DNA of 64,000 bases from the NCBI RefSeq assembly GCF_038049935.1, contig NZ_CP145886.1, positions 1,868,501-1,932,500 on the forward strand. The letters run 5' to 3'. Each line of letters starts with the position of its first letter. The stretch's first letter is position 1. The notes beneath the pieces were generated by a model. The model had not been told where the DNA came from. It did no database searches and was given only the letters and a program-made list of their open reading frames with translations. Origin of the DNA: Rossellomorea sp. y25. Lineage in GTDB: Bacteria > Bacillota > Bacilli > Bacillales > Bacillaceae_B. The translations under genes and the position numbers were made by a program. Positions 25,639-35,117 of the stretch are shown piece by piece.

Positions 25639-26159
25639 GAATTAATGAAAAAAACGCTTGAATTCCCTGTTTTTTATTGAAATAACGATAGGATATTTAA
25701 TGGGGAGATGTTACAATTAATTACATATACGTAATGCATTATGATCAGACCTTTTCAAAATAAAGGAGAGTTTATTACTTTTGTTAGCCAAATCTTTTAC
25801 AATTCAATGACATACTTTCATTATGTAGAAATTGTTGTTTAAAATAGAGTGTAAGAGTGTAATAGTAAGGATGGCCTCTTTTTGAAATGGTGAATGGAAA
25901 TACATATACGAAAAGTGGTATGGACAATGTATCTTAGAGTGCAAACTCCCGATTATCCATCCTGCAACTCTATCATAAGGGTTTCTTGTTCAACATTATG
26001 TCATATGGCAGAAAATAACGTTCTGTTCCTCTTTTAACATTTGCTGCCTTCAGATAGAATGAAAGGTATCCCAATGTAAAGAGTACTTTCATTATAAGAC
26101 GTGGTGAGAATATCTTATTCATGACTTAATGAATACAAAGTGAAATTGAGGAGAACGAA
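25639..26159 (+). other. 520-base gene-free stretch between spoVE and divIB
   Basis: No convincing coding region on either strand. It is AT-rich with stop codons in all frames. TTGTTT (25835) - 17 bases - TGTAAT (25858) is a weak candidate sigma-A promoter for divIB, and ACATATACG occurs twice (about 25723 and 25901). In B. subtilis murG and murB occupy this place; no remnant of either could be recognised. Confidence 0.7.
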
Positions 26160-26945
26160 ATGAAAAAAGAAAATGTTGTTTCCCTTGAAGATCGTATTCC
26201 TAAATTAAAACAACACCGAAAAAAGAAAGCGAATCGCAGACTGCTTTTTTTACTTTCTTTGTTCTTGCTCATGATTCTATCGGTGGTTTACTTTCAGTCA
26301 CCTTTAAGTCATGTGAAAGAAGTGGTGGTACACGGGAATGAGCTTGTTTCAAATGAAACGGTCCTTCTGAATAGTGGAATTGACAGCGGTATGAATTTGT
26401 GGAGCGTAAACAAAGAAAAAACTGTGGAACAATTAAAGAAGCTTCCTGAAGTGAAGAATGCGACGGTTAAGATGTCCTTTCCGAATTCCTATGAAGTTCA
26501 CATCCAAGAATATGATAAAAAGGCATATCTTTCGAAAGATAATAAATTCTTTGTCATATTAGAAAATGGGAACGTTCTGAATAAAGGCACGGAATCAATA
26601 CCTGTGGACGCTCCTTTACTTAGAGGTTTCGAGGAAGATAAGGTCCTTGTGAAAATGGTGGAAGAATTAGGTGAGCTTCCGAAAGAGGTTCAGCATCTCA
26701 TATCGGAAATCAACCTGGTTCCAAAGAAAACAGACCAATATCACTTGACTCTATTTATGAATGATGGATTCGAAGTGAGTGCTACCATCAGGACCTTTTC
26801 AGAGAAGATGGTCCATTACCCCTCCATTGTCAGTCAACTGGATCCTTCAGTAAAAGGAGTCATTGATTTAGAGGTAGGTTCTTATTTCAGAGCATATGAA
26901 ACGGAAGGTGAACAAAGCGATGATGAGGATGAGGGTGAGAGGTAA
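26160..26945 (+). CDS. divIB: Cell division protein DivIB (FtsQ)
   Basis: 261 residues: basic cytoplasmic tail (1-27), membrane helix (about 28-45), a POTRA domain starting VKEVVVHGNELVSNETVL (about 50-118), then the FtsQ/DivIB beta domain and an acidic C-terminal tail (EGEQSDDEDEGE). DivIB joins FtsL and DivIC to control septal synthesis. ATG 26160 follows TTGAGGAG. The ylxW start lies inside its last 26 bases. Confidence 0.93.
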   Translation: MKKENVVSLEDRIPKLKQHRKKKANRRLLFLLSLFLLMILSVVYFQSPLSHVKEVVVHGNELVSNETVLLNSGIDSGMNLWSVNKEKTVEQLKKLPEVKNATVKMSFPNSYEVHIQEYDKKAYLSKDNKFFVILENGNVLNKGTESIPVDAPLLRGFEEDKVLVKMVEELGELPKEVQHLISEINLVPKKTDQYHLTLFMNDGFEVSATIRTFSEKMVHYPSIVSQLDPSVKGVIDLEVGSYFRAYETEGEQSDDEDEGER

Positions 26946-27630
26946 GCATGTAATCCTCTCTCTTGTATGTCTGGTGTTAGGTTTCATCCTTGCTTTTTCA
27001 TTTAGTCTTGCTAACACAGAACAAGCAGAACTTGGGAACCGAACGAATGGTCAGTGGAAACAGGAAGAAGCATTGAGAGATCAGATCCTTGAGTATCAGC
27101 AGAAGAATAATAATCTGCAAGAGGAACTCTTTGAGAAACAGGAGAAGGTCGTCAATATGGAGAAGGAATTTTCTAAAGAGAAACAAATTTATTTTAACCT
27201 GGCAGAAGATGCAGAGAAGTATCGCATGTACCTGGGGAAGACGAAAGTACAAGGTCCTGGGGTAAACGTAACGTTATCAGATGCTGATTACGATCCGAAT
27301 GAAGAAAACGCCAATAATTATATCGTTCATGAGCACCATGTCTTTAAGGTGATCAATGAATTATACATTGCCGGGGCTTCTGCCGTAGCGATAAATGGAC
27401 AAAGGCTAAAGCATGATTCATACATACTATGTAATGGTCCTGTTATTCAAATTGATGGAATCGAATATCCTGCGCCGTTTGAAATTACCGCTATTGGTGA
27501 CCCGGAAGTGTTATCTTCAGCCATGAACATCACGGGCGGGGTTAAAGACCAGCTTGTAAATGATAATATTATTTTTAAACTGGAAAAAAAGAATACCGTT
27601 ATTTTAGAACCAAGCATCAGCGAATCCTAA
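26920..27630 (+). CDS. ylxW: DUF881 protein YlxW
   Basis: 236 residues from ATG 26920, behind AAGGTGA; it overlaps divIB by 26 bases. N-terminal signal anchor (about 9-27), a coiled coil (about 45-95) and a C-terminal DUF881 domain containing GPGVNVTLSD and NDNIIFKLE. The function is unknown; these genes are conserved beside divIB and sbp in Bacillus. It is followed by a paralogue, ylxX. Confidence 0.85.
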   Translation: MMRMRVRGKHVILSLVCLVLGFILAFSFSLANTEQAELGNRTNGQWKQEEALRDQILEYQQKNNNLQEELFEKQEKVVNMEKEFSKEKQIYFNLAEDAEKYRMYLGKTKVQGPGVNVTLSDADYDPNEENANNYIVHEHHVFKVINELYIAGASAVAINGQRLKHDSYILCNGPVIQIDGIEYPAPFEITAIGDPEVLSSAMNITGGVKDQLVNDNIIFKLEKKNTVILEPSISES

Positions 27631-27701
27631 GCAATTGATGACGCATTGACGATTCGCCCAGTTAACAAGTAAGGGCTAGATGTGAAAGTAAGGTGCAATT
27701 A

Positions 27702-28430
27702 ATGGACAACAAATTAAAGATAAGCTTCACCATCATTACGATTATTATTGGGTTTATGATTGCTATACAGTTCCAAACAGTCAAAGAACCTGTTGTCCGG
27801 GATACACGAGATATATGGGAACTACGAGATGCACTATTAAAAGAAAAAGAAGTCAACTCCAATCTTTATGCAGAAATGCGTGCTGTAGAAACGAAGTTGG
27901 AACAGTATAAGACAGAACAGCAGTCGAGTCCAGAACGAGCGTTGAAACAAACATTAGAGGAATTGAAAACAGAAGCGGGTTTGACTGAGAAAACAGGAGC
28001 TGGAGTTATCTTAACGATTGAGCCTGCCATGGAAGAAGTCCTACTCGGGGAAAAAGTTCAAAATGTATCACCTGAACTGTTGGAAAGACTTGTGAATGAG
28101 CTGAATCGTTATGATGCAGTGGACATTTCCATAGATGGCCATCGCTTGATCAATACCTCGGTCATTCGTGATATTAATGGAGAAACCAAGGTTGATGGTT
28201 ATTCAATTAAGACAATACCATTTGAAGTGAGAGTTTTAACCAAAGATTTAGCCTCTGCAAAAGAGTTGTATAATCGGATGCAGGTATCACAATCTGTGGA
28301 GGACTTTTTTATCGATAATCTTCGAGTCTCTATTTCAAAGCCTTTAGAAAAAGTGACGGTTCCACCACACAAAGATACCATACGGGTCCGTTTAATGGAG
28401 CCGGTTAAGGAAAGAGGAGGGAACGGGTAA
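27702..28430 (+). CDS. ylxX: DUF881 protein YlxX
   Basis: 242 residues from ATG 27702, behind AAGGTG; the GTG at 27693 is part of that site. Same architecture as YlxW: membrane helix (about 7-24), coiled coil (about 42-88) and a DUF881 domain (TGAGVILTIEPAMEE, then DAVDISIDGHRLINTS). YlxW and YlxX are tandem paralogues of unknown role, both predicted to face the outside. sbp begins two bases after its stop. Confidence 0.85.
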   Translation: MDNKLKISFTIITIIIGFMIAIQFQTVKEPVVRDTRDIWELRDALLKEKEVNSNLYAEMRAVETKLEQYKTEQQSSPERALKQTLEELKTEAGLTEKTGAGVILTIEPAMEEVLLGEKVQNVSPELLERLVNELNRYDAVDISIDGHRLINTSVIRDINGETKVDGYSIKTIPFEVRVLTKDLASAKELYNRMQVSQSVEDFFIDNLRVSISKPLEKVTVPPHKDTIRVRLMEPVKERGGNG

Positions 28431-28431
28431 T

Positions 28432-28794
28432 ATGTGGCTTCCCCTTTTAGGGTTGCTGGTAGGGGTCGTATTGGGGCTTCTTACAGATATTAGAATTCCA
28501 GATGAGTACTCGAATTATTTATCAATCGCCGTCCTGGCAGCATTGGATACATTATTTGGCGGGATACGTGCCCACCTCCAGAATATTTATGATGACAAGG
28601 TCTTTGTATCTGGATTCTTTTTTAATATTTTACTAGCAGCAAGTTTAGCTTTTCTAGGTGTACATCTTGGTGTAGACTTATACCTGGCGGCTGTATTTGC
28701 TTTTGGAGTAAGGATATTCCAGAACATTGCAGTGATTAGGAGAATACTTATTAGCAATTGGTCAAATAAACAAGAAAAAAGAGAAAAAAATTAG
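28432..28794 (+). CDS. sbp: Small basic protein Sbp (DUF1290)
   Basis: 120 residues with three or four membrane helices and a basic C-terminus (RRILISNWSNKQEKREKN). The central LAALDTLFGGIRAHLQ is the most recognisable segment of the family. Function unknown; conserved between ylxX and ftsA in Bacilli. ATG 28432 follows AGGAGGGAACGGG. It ends about 115 bases before ftsA; a TATACT at 28842 in that gap is a possible -10 for ftsAZ. Confidence 0.88.
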   Translation: MWLPLLGLLVGVVLGLLTDIRIPDEYSNYLSIAVLAALDTLFGGIRAHLQNIYDDKVFVSGFFFNILLAASLAFLGVHLGVDLYLAAVFAFGVRIFQNIAVIRRILISNWSNKQEKREKN

Positions 28795-28909
28795 AATTTT
28801 AAAAGGGAATCGTTTTTGTTACGACGAATATCATAATAAGATATACTTAGAATAGTGTTTTTCTAGGATTGTTGTTCCAAATAAACATTCTTTAAGGAGG
28901 TGCCATAGA

Positions 28910-30208
28910 GTGAACAGCAATGAAATTTACGTTAGCCTAGACATCGGTACATCCACAGTAAAAGTAATCATTGGTGAAATGACAAATGATTCCTTAAACA
29001 TTATCGGTGTAGGAAATGTGAACTCAGAAGGAATCAGAAAAGGTTCCATCGTAGATATAGACGAAACTGTTCATACAATCAAGAAAGCAGTTGAACAAGC
29101 GGAAAGGATGGTTGGTTTATCCATAAGCCAAGTCATCGTAGGTATTACTGGCAACCACGTGTCTCTTCAATCTTGTCATGGTGTGGTGGCAGTATCAAGT
29201 GATAATCGGGAAATCGGCGATGAAGATGTTCTAAGAGTGATGGATGCAGCCCAGGTTGTTTCTATTCCTCCAGAAAGAGAAATCATCAATGTAATCCCAA
29301 GACAATTCATTGTTGATGGATTGGATGAGATTACAGATCCTCGAGGCATGATCGGTGTTCGACTGGAAATGGAAGGCACCATTATTACAGGATCAAAGAC
29401 GATTTTACATAATACTCTACGTTGTGTAGAAAAGGCGGGCCTTGAAATTGTAGATATCGTTCTCCAACCTCTGGCAGCTGGTTCTGTTGCTTTATCAAAG
29501 GATGAGAAGAATCTGGGTGCCGCGTTAATAGATATTGGCGGCGGTTCTACAACGATAGCTGTTTTTGAACAAGGTCACTTAAAAGCTACAACTGTACTAC
29601 CTGTAGGGGGAGAACATATTACCAAGGATTTATCTATTGGTTTAAGAACTTCAACTGACGATGCAGAGAAAATCAAAACAAAATATGGACATGCTTATTA
29701 TGACCATGCATCAGAAGATGAAGTGTTCAGTGTACCAATTATTGGTAGTGATCAACATCAGCAATTTAATCAATTAGAAATTTCTGATATCATAGAAGCA
29801 AGGCTGGAAGAGATCTTAGACCTAATCAGCCATGAGTTGAAACGAATGGGGATAAGAGACCTGCCGGGTGGATATGTTTTAACTGGTGGTGTAGCAAATC
29901 TTCCAGGTGTGTTAGAATTAGCACAAATCGTTTTCCAAAATCGTGTACGGGTGGCAATTCCGGATTATATTGGAGTGAGAGAACCTCAGTATACGACAGC
30001 AGTAGGATTGATCAAGTACGCTCAAAAGAATGCTAGATTACAAGGAAGATCTGTTAGTGCAGAACCAGTGCCTGTAGAGGCTGCTGAGAAGCGTCAATCG
30101 AAACCAGCTAATAAAAAGCCAAAGCCTGCAAAGGTTAAAGAAGAAGAACATGAAGATGAAAAGGCCATGTCAAAAGTGAAAAAGTTCTTTGGATACTTCT
30201 TTGAATAA
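28910..30208 (+). CDS. ftsA: Cell division protein FtsA
   Basis: 432 residues, actin-like ATPase that anchors FtsZ to the membrane. The phosphate-1 loop is [16 protein letters not shown] near residue 8, the SHS2 (1C) domain follows, phosphate-2 is [11 protein letters not shown] near 205 and the adenosine motif is [14 protein letters not shown] near 325. The C-terminus ends in an amphipathic [11 protein letters not shown] membrane-targeting helix. GTG 28910 is behind AAGGAGGTG. ftsZ begins 41 bases downstream in the same unit. Confidence 0.97.
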   Translation: MNSNEIYVSLDIGTSTVKVIIGEMTNDSLNIIGVGNVNSEGIRKGSIVDIDETVHTIKKAVEQAERMVGLSISQVIVGITGNHVSLQSCHGVVAVSSDNREIGDEDVLRVMDAAQVVSIPPEREIINVIPRQFIVDGLDEITDPRGMIGVRLEMEGTIITGSKTILHNTLRCVEKAGLEIVDIVLQPLAAGSVALSKDEKNLGAALIDIGGGSTTIAVFEQGHLKATTVLPVGGEHITKDLSIGLRTSTDDAEKIKTKYGHAYYDHASEDEVFSVPIIGSDQHQQFNQLEISDIIEARLEEILDLISHELKRMGIRDLPGGYVLTGGVANLPGVLELAQIVFQNRVRVAIPDYIGVREPQYTTAVGLIKYAQKNARLQGRSVSAEPVPVEAAEKRQSKPANKKPKPAKVKEEEHEDEKAMSKVKKFFGYFFE

Positions 30209-30249
30209 ATAAAGGAATCCATAGATTCGATGAGTTAGGAGGATTTGTC

Positions 30250-31416
30250 ATGTTGGAGTTTGATACAAATTTAGATTCGTTAGCGACAATAAAAGTTATC
30301 GGTGTCGGTGGTGGAGGAAATAACGCTGTAAACCGAATGATTGAGCATGGAGTACAGGGTGTTGAATTTATTGCTGTTAATACAGATGCGCAAGCTCTGA
30401 ATCTATCAAAAGCTGAAATAAAAATGCAAATCGGTGGTAAATTAACTAGAGGATTAGGTGCAGGTGCGAATCCAGAAGTAGGTAAAAAAGCTGCTGAAGA
30501 AAGTAAAGAACAAATTGAAGAGGCTTTAAGAGGTGCGGACATGGTCTTTGTCACGGCTGGAATGGGTGGGGGTACCGGAACTGGTGCAGCTCCGGTAATC
30601 GCTCAAATTGCCCGTGAGATCGGTGCATTAACAGTCGGTGTTGTGACACGACCTTTCACCTTTGAGGGCAGAAAGCGTTCAAATCAGGCAAGCGGTGGTA
30701 TCGCTGCAATGAAAGAAGGAGTGGATACCCTTATCGTTATTCCAAACGATCGTCTTCTTGAGATTGTGGATAAGAGCACACCAATGCTTGAAGCTTTCCG
30801 TGAAGCTGATAACGTTTTAAGACAAGGTGTACAAGGTATCTCAGATCTAATTGCTACACCTGGTCTGATTAACCTTGACTTTGCCGACGTAAAGACGATT
30901 ATGTCTAACAAAGGCTCAGCCCTAATGGGTATCGGTGCAGCATCTGGTGAAAACCGGGCAACGGAAGCCGCAAAAAAAGCCGTTTCAAGTCCATTACTTG
31001 AGACTTCCATTGACGGGGCACAAGGTGTTCTGATGAATATTACAGGTGGTACGTCCTTAAGTCTATATGAAGTTCAAGAAGCTGCTGACATTGTAGCATC
31101 CGCTTCAGATCAAGAAGTGAATATGATCTTCGGTTCCGTCATTAACGAAGATTTAAAAGATGATATTGTGGTAACAGTTATTGCAACCGGGTTTAATGAA
31201 GAGGTCATTCAACCTCCAAAGCAAACTCGACCTACATTTGGTGGAATGAAACCGAATCAAAATCCAAACCCAAGCCAATCTATCAAGCGCGAACAACCTA
31301 AACGTGAAGAGCCTCAACACCAAGAGCCGGTGAGAACCTCTTCAAACCAGAACCAGGGTGCTGAAGAAACACTGGATATTCCAACCTTCTTACGAAACCG
31401 TAATCGCCGTAGATAA
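30250..31416 (+). CDS. ftsZ: Cell division GTPase FtsZ
   Basis: 388 residues. The tubulin signature GGGTGTG is at 106-112, the N-terminal [15 protein letters not shown] and T7 loop NLDFADV are intact, and after a Pro/Gln/Asn-rich linker the C-terminal [14 protein letters not shown] peptide is present, the segment bound by FtsA, SepF and other Z-ring partners. It assembles the division ring. ATG 30250 follows TTAGGAGGA. A strong terminator ends the ftsAZ unit; the bpr gene that follows ftsZ in B. subtilis is absent. Confidence 0.98.
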   Translation: MLEFDTNLDSLATIKVIGVGGGGNNAVNRMIEHGVQGVEFIAVNTDAQALNLSKAEIKMQIGGKLTRGLGAGANPEVGKKAAEESKEQIEEALRGADMVFVTAGMGGGTGTGAAPVIAQIAREIGALTVGVVTRPFTFEGRKRSNQASGGIAAMKEGVDTLIVIPNDRLLEIVDKSTPMLEAFREADNVLRQGVQGISDLIATPGLINLDFADVKTIMSNKGSALMGIGAASGENRATEAAKKAVSSPLLETSIDGAQGVLMNITGGTSLSLYEVQEAADIVASASDQEVNMIFGSVINEDLKDDIVVTVIATGFNEEVIQPPKQTRPTFGGMKPNQNPNPSQSIKREQPKREEPQHQEPVRTSSNQNQGAEETLDIPTFLRNRNRRR

Positions 31417-31437
31417 TGGCTTGACCATAAGAAAAGT

Positions 31438-31478
31438 AAAACAGTCCCAAAGGCACCCATGCCTTTGGGACTGTTTTT
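31438..31478 (+). terminator. Terminator of ftsA-ftsZ
   Basis: Perfect stem of at least 16 bp (ACAGTCCCAAAGGC / GCCTTTGGGACTGT), six-base loop ACCCAT, then a run of eight T. Confidence 0.95.
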
Positions 31479-31603
31479 TTTCTCTAATTCATTCAATCAG
31501 AATCCCCTTCCTAAAGCATTTTTTTATACCTCGAATCAGGAATATATTTAGTGACATATTTCGTTTTTATCTCTGAAAAGTTTTCCTCTGAAGCATACAA
31601 AAA

Positions 31604-31637
31604 ATGACAACCTTTTAAAGGGTATGTACGATATACT
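31604..31637 (+). promoter_or_regulatory. Probable spoIIG promoter (22-base spacer)
   Basis: ATGACA (31604-31609), 22 bases, TATACT (31632-31637). The B. subtilis spoIIG promoter is known for 22 bases between its -35 and -10 and for needing phosphorylated Spo0A. Clear TGTCGAA boxes are not seen upstream, only partial matches. The rest of the 290-base gap between ftsZ and spoIIGA appears empty. Confidence 0.6.
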
Positions 31638-31708
31638 TCTGATAAGTCATTCCTATCTCGAAATTCAAGTAACTTTAGCTGGGTGAAGTTTCAAAAGGAG
31701 GGTAGAGA

Positions 31709-32635
31709 TTGACCTTATATCTGGATGTCATCTGGTTGTTGAATTTGTTAGTAGACTTTTTCTTATTATGGTTAACTGGGATCATCTTAAAGAGACAATA
31801 TGCCCTTTGGAGGATTGGAATTGGCAGTTTGATGGGCTCGATCATTATTCTCCTTGCCTTTTCACCTTATGCGCATCTTGCAGGAAATCCTTTTATGAAA
31901 TTATTGTTTTCAATCATCATGGTGTACTCAGCATTCGGGTATAGAAGGTTACGCTATTACTTATCAAATCTTCTTATGTTTTATTTTGTTACCTTTTTTA
32001 CAGGTGGGATTTTAATAGGAACTCATTATTTTATAAGTTTCGACCCAAGTGCAGAATCATCCATGCTACTTGCAAGTATCCGTGGATTTGGTGATCCAAT
32101 AAGCTGGGTATTCGTTATGCTCGCTCTGCCTCTTGCCTGGTATTTTTCTAAAGGGAGAGTAGATAGCATCGAGCATGTGAAGATACAGTATGATCAGCTC
32201 CTGAAGGTAAGGATAAAAATTGAAGAATTTCATTGTACCGTAAACGGCCTTGTTGACAGTGGGAATCAACTTCAAGACCCCATATCCAAAAGCCCGGTCA
32301 TGATTCTGTCAATCGCCGAAATTGAAGGTCAAATTCCAGGTGAAGTGATGGCACTTTGTCACGATGTTGAAGACATTTTCTCTGGTGAAAAATCTATTGA
32401 CCCACGCTGGTCTGACCGGATGAGAATTGTCCCCGCCCAATCAGTCGGAAGAAAAAGCCAACTTCTTGCCGCTATAAAGCCTGATTCTCTCATTCTGAAG
32501 GATCATGAAACAGAATGGGCGATTCCGAATGGATTGATTGCCTTCAGAGAGGATCCGCTTTCAGCAGATGGAAATTTTCAAGCGATCGTTCATCCAAAGA
32601 TGGCTTCGCAAAAGCCGGTTCTTAACGTTTCTTAA
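31709..32635 (+). CDS. spoIIGA: SpoIIGA, sporulation sigma-E factor processing peptidase
   Basis: 308 residues: five membrane helices in the first half (1-150) and a cytoplasmic aspartic-protease-like domain. Asp183 in VDSG is the catalytic residue, at the same number as in B. subtilis SpoIIGA. In the mother cell it removes the pro-sequence of pro-sigma-E in response to the forespore signal SpoIIR. TTG 31709 follows AAAGGAGGG. It is cotranscribed with its substrate gene sigE, 53 bases downstream. Confidence 0.94.
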   Translation: MTLYLDVIWLLNLLVDFFLLWLTGIILKRQYALWRIGIGSLMGSIIILLAFSPYAHLAGNPFMKLLFSIIMVYSAFGYRRLRYYLSNLLMFYFVTFFTGGILIGTHYFISFDPSAESSMLLASIRGFGDPISWVFVMLALPLAWYFSKGRVDSIEHVKIQYDQLLKVRIKIEEFHCTVNGLVDSGNQLQDPISKSPVMILSIAEIEGQIPGEVMALCHDVEDIFSGEKSIDPRWSDRMRIVPAQSVGRKSQLLAAIKPDSLILKDHETEWAIPNGLIAFREDPLSADGNFQAIVHPKMASQKPVLNVS

Positions 32636-32688
32636 ATCAATTATTACTACTATACTCACAATTTAAAGAAATAGAAGGGGGAGCAACA

Positions 32689-33408
32689 ATGAAAAAATTC
32701 AAATTTAAATTTTTATACTATTGGTACAAACTGTTAATCAAACTTGGGCTGAAGACAGATGAAATTTACTACATAGGTGGTAGTGAAGCACTTCCCCCTC
32801 CATTGACAAAAGAGGAGGAAGAAGTACTACTCAATAAATTGCCTAATGGAGACAAGGCGGCACGTTCGCTATTGATTGAGCGTAATTTAAGGCTAGTCGT
32901 ATATATAGCACGAAAGTTTGAGAATACCGGGATCAATATTGAAGACTTAATCAGCATCGGGACAATCGGTTTGATTAAAGCAGTTAACACATTCAATCCA
33001 GAGAAAAAAATCAAATTAGCTACGTATGCTTCTAGATGTATTGAAAATGAGATTCTCATGTACTTAAGAAGAAATAATAAAATCCGATCTGAAGTTTCGT
33101 TCGATGAGCCCCTCAACATTGATTGGGATGGAAATGAATTACTGTTATCAGACGTACTTGGAACAGATGAAGACATTATAACAAAAGACATTGAAGCAAC
33201 CGTTGATAAAAAATTACTCTTTAACGCCCTTCACCAACTTTCTGATCGTGAAAAACAAATTATGGAGCTGCGTTTTGGTTTAATGGGAGAAGAAGAGAAG
33301 ACCCAGAAGGATGTCGCTGATATGCTTGGCATCTCACAGTCCTATATCTCCCGGTTAGAAAAGAGGATTATTAAACGTCTAAAGAAGGAATTTAATAAAA
33401 TGGTATGA
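32689..33408 (+). CDS. sigE: RNA polymerase sporulation factor pro-sigma-E
   Basis: 239 residues. The first 27 or so ([20 protein letters not shown]) are the amphipathic membrane-bound pro-sequence removed by SpoIIGA. Region 2 ([20 protein letters not shown] onward) and the region 4 helix-turn-helix ([20 protein letters not shown]) are intact. It directs the early mother-cell programme and should drive spoVD and spoVE elsewhere in this window. ATG 32689 is behind AAGGGGGAG. Confidence 0.97.
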   Translation: MKKFKFKFLYYWYKLLIKLGLKTDEIYYIGGSEALPPPLTKEEEEVLLNKLPNGDKAARSLLIERNLRLVVYIARKFENTGINIEDLISIGTIGLIKAVNTFNPEKKIKLATYASRCIENEILMYLRRNNKIRSEVSFDEPLNIDWDGNELLLSDVLGTDEDIITKDIEATVDKKLLFNALHQLSDREKQIMELRFGLMGEEEKTQKDVADMLGISQSYISRLEKRIIKRLKKEFNKMV

Positions 33409-33412
33409 CAAG

Positions 33413-33451
33413 AAAGCTGACCTTTTCAATCGAAAAGGTCAGCTTTTTTTT
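33413..33451 (+). terminator. Terminator of spoIIGA-sigE
   Basis: Perfect 15-bp stem AAAGCTGACCTTTTC / GAAAAGGTCAGCTTT with a 4-base AATC loop and a further T run; it begins four bases after the sigE stop. Confidence 0.95.
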
Positions 33452-33542
33452 ATTATCAGGATTTGAACTTTTTTTTTGTCGGATTTACCCAGATAAATTA
33501 AGGGATTTGGAAAGTATGAGCCATTACTTGGCAGAATGAAAT

Positions 33543-33571
33543 GCATATTTTTCCTCTTCAAGGAAATACTG
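33543..33571 (+). promoter_or_regulatory. Forespore (sigma-F / sigma-G) promoter of sigG
   Basis: GCATA (33543-33547), 14 bases, GGAAATACTG (33562-33571) fits the sigma-F pattern GYWTA - about 15 - GGNRANAMTW except at the last base. In B. subtilis sigG is transcribed by sigma-F and later by sigma-G itself. It ends 36 bases before the sigG start. Confidence 0.65.
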
Positions 33572-33607
33572 AATTTTGTACAGCAGCTCCTACAAGGAGG
33601 GGAAAGA

Positions 33608-34384
33608 ATGACACGTAATAAAGTCGAGATTTGTGGTGTAGATACTTCCAAATTACCAGTTCTCAAGAATGATGAAATGAGAGTACTATTCAAGCAAATG
33701 CAAGCGGGCGATATTACCGCAAGAGAAAAACTTGTAAATGGGAATTTGCGCCTCGTCTTAAGTGTAATTCAACGCTTTAATAACCGTGGTGAGTATGTTG
33801 ATGATTTATTTCAAGTAGGGTGTATCGGGTTAATGAAGTCCATTGATAACTTTGACTTAGGTCAGAACGTTCGATTCTCTACATACGCGGTTCCGATGAT
33901 TATTGGAGAAATCCGTCGATATTTACGAGACAATAACCCAATAAGAGTATCCCGTTCACTACGAGATATTGCGTACAAAGCTCTGCAAGTAAGGGAAAGA
34001 TTAATGGGTGAAACATCCAGGGAACCGACTGCTGAAGAAATAGCTAAAGTGCTTGATGTATCTCATGAAGAAATTGTATTTGCGTTAGATGCCATCCAAG
34101 ATCCTGTTTCGCTGTTTGAACCCATTTATAACGATGGTGGAGATCCTATCTTTGTAATGGACCAACTGAGCGACGAAAAGAACCGTGATTTCCATTGGAT
34201 TGAAGAGATCGCTCTTCAAGAAGGAATGAGGCGATTAAATGATCGAGAAAAACTCATTATCAGTAAACGCTTCTTTCAAGGGAAAACTCAAATGGAAGTC
34301 GCTGACGAGATAGGCATATCTCAGGCACAAGTATCACGTCTGGAAAAAGCAGCAATAAAACAAATGAACAAAAATATTCAATAA
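33608..34384 (+). CDS. sigG: RNA polymerase sporulation factor sigma-G
   Basis: 258 residues from ATG 33608 (MTRNKVEICGVDTSKLPVLK), behind AAGGAGGGGAAAG; the frame is open back to 33536 but that part holds the promoter. Regions 2 (GNLRLVLSVIQRFNNRGEYV), 3 and 4 (TQMEVADEIGISQAQVSRLE) are complete. It runs the late forespore programme. In B. subtilis ylmA and ylmB follow; here a pair of structured repeats starts five bases after the stop and ylmC is next. Confidence 0.97.
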   Translation: MTRNKVEICGVDTSKLPVLKNDEMRVLFKQMQAGDITAREKLVNGNLRLVLSVIQRFNNRGEYVDDLFQVGCIGLMKSIDNFDLGQNVRFSTYAVPMIIGEIRRYLRDNNPIRVSRSLRDIAYKALQVRERLMGETSREPTAEEIAKVLDVSHEEIVFALDAIQDPVSLFEPIYNDGGDPIFVMDQLSDEKNRDFHWIEEIALQEGMRRLNDREKLIISKRFFQGKTQMEVADEIGISQAQVSRLEKAAIKQMNKNIQ

Positions 34385-34388
34385 GAAA

Positions 34389-34631
34389 GAAAAGCGGAAG
34401 GGCTTTGCCCAGAGGCGACAAGCATAAGGCGAACCATCCGGAAAGGCGTTCTTTGCCTTTTTGGATGGTTTGACTTATGACCTCGAGCCTCTAAGCCCTG
34501 CAGCTGGACAAAGAAAAGCGGAGGCGGCTCGTTCAGCCCCGACAAGCACAACAGGAAAACCCCAAAAGGCGCTTTTTGGCTTATGGGGTTTTTCTGTTGT
34601 GACCTCGAGGGGCTAGCCGCTGAAGCTGGAC
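34389..34631 (+). repeat. Structured intergenic repeat, locus 2 (two divergent units)
   Basis: Units 34389-34509 and 34513-34631 match the locus-1 element (6107-6396) in the opposite orientation. Unit a pairs as AGGGCTT/AAGCCCT, AGAGGC/GCCTCT, CATAAG/CTTATG and AACCATCC/GGATGGTT. Unit b pairs as GCGGCT/AGCCGC, AGCCCC/GGGGCT, ACAACAG/CTGTTGT and AAAACCCC/GGGGTTTT. The flanking GAAAAGCGGA and GCTGGAC ends, the CGACAAGCA and TGACCTCGAG loop strands and an apical AAAGGCG are shared. It lies in sense orientation directly after sigG. Confidence 0.9.
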
Positions 34632-34637
34632 AATAAG

Positions 34638-34680
34638 AAAAGAAAGGCAGATCCTTCTCTGAAAGGTCTGCCTTTCTTTT
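34638..34680 (+). terminator. Terminator downstream of sigG and the repeats
   Basis: Perfect stem AGAAAGGCAGA / TCTGCCTTTCT, extended by A-T pairs, 15-base loop and a T run. It would end sigG transcripts after both repeat units. Confidence 0.9.
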
Positions 34681-34779
34681 TGCTGCATACACTAATAATA
34701 ACTACTTGAATAAGGTGAAGGAACAGCGATTAATTTATGTGAATAAATGTGAAACAAGGAGAAAAGAGGGTGAAAACAG

Positions 34780-35067
34780 ATGGTGCGTATATCTGAGTTT
34801 CAGGTGAAAGATGTCGTGAGTATTTCGGACGGGAGAAAGTTAGGGAATATAGGGGACATAGAAATTAACCTGGATACAGGAAGGATTGAGGCGATCGTAA
34901 TCGGGGGAGGAGGAAAAATATTAGGATTCTTCGGTAAAGATGAAGACATTGTGATCCCTTGGAGCAGCATTGTAAAAATAGGGGAGGATGTTATTCTGGT
35001 ACGATATAAAGAAAATCATCATATTCAAGGTCAGCTCCAGGAACCGAAACAATCTCCCGATACATGA
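34780..35067 (+). CDS. ylmC: YlmC/YmxH-family PRC-barrel protein
   Basis: 95 residues forming a single PRC-barrel-like domain (SEFQVKDVVSISDGRKLGNI, then DIVIPWSSIVKIGEDVILVR). The family is conserved in spore-formers, but its role is unknown. ATG 34780 is behind AGAGGGTGA. ylmD starts 50 bases downstream. The Gly-rich turn IGGGGKILGFFGKDED in the middle is characteristic. Confidence 0.85.
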   Translation: MVRISEFQVKDVVSISDGRKLGNIGDIEINLDTGRIEAIVIGGGGKILGFFGKDEDIVIPWSSIVKIGEDVILVRYKENHHIQGQLQEPKQSPDT

Positions 35068-35117
35068 CGAATCTTCAAAGTCTATGGTACACTTAATAAA
35101 AACGAAGGAGATTCAAC

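Noticed and set aside
25888..25938. Possible 16-codon peptide gene in the spoVE-divIB gap
   Set aside because: No ribosome site and no similarity; short frames of this kind are expected by chance.
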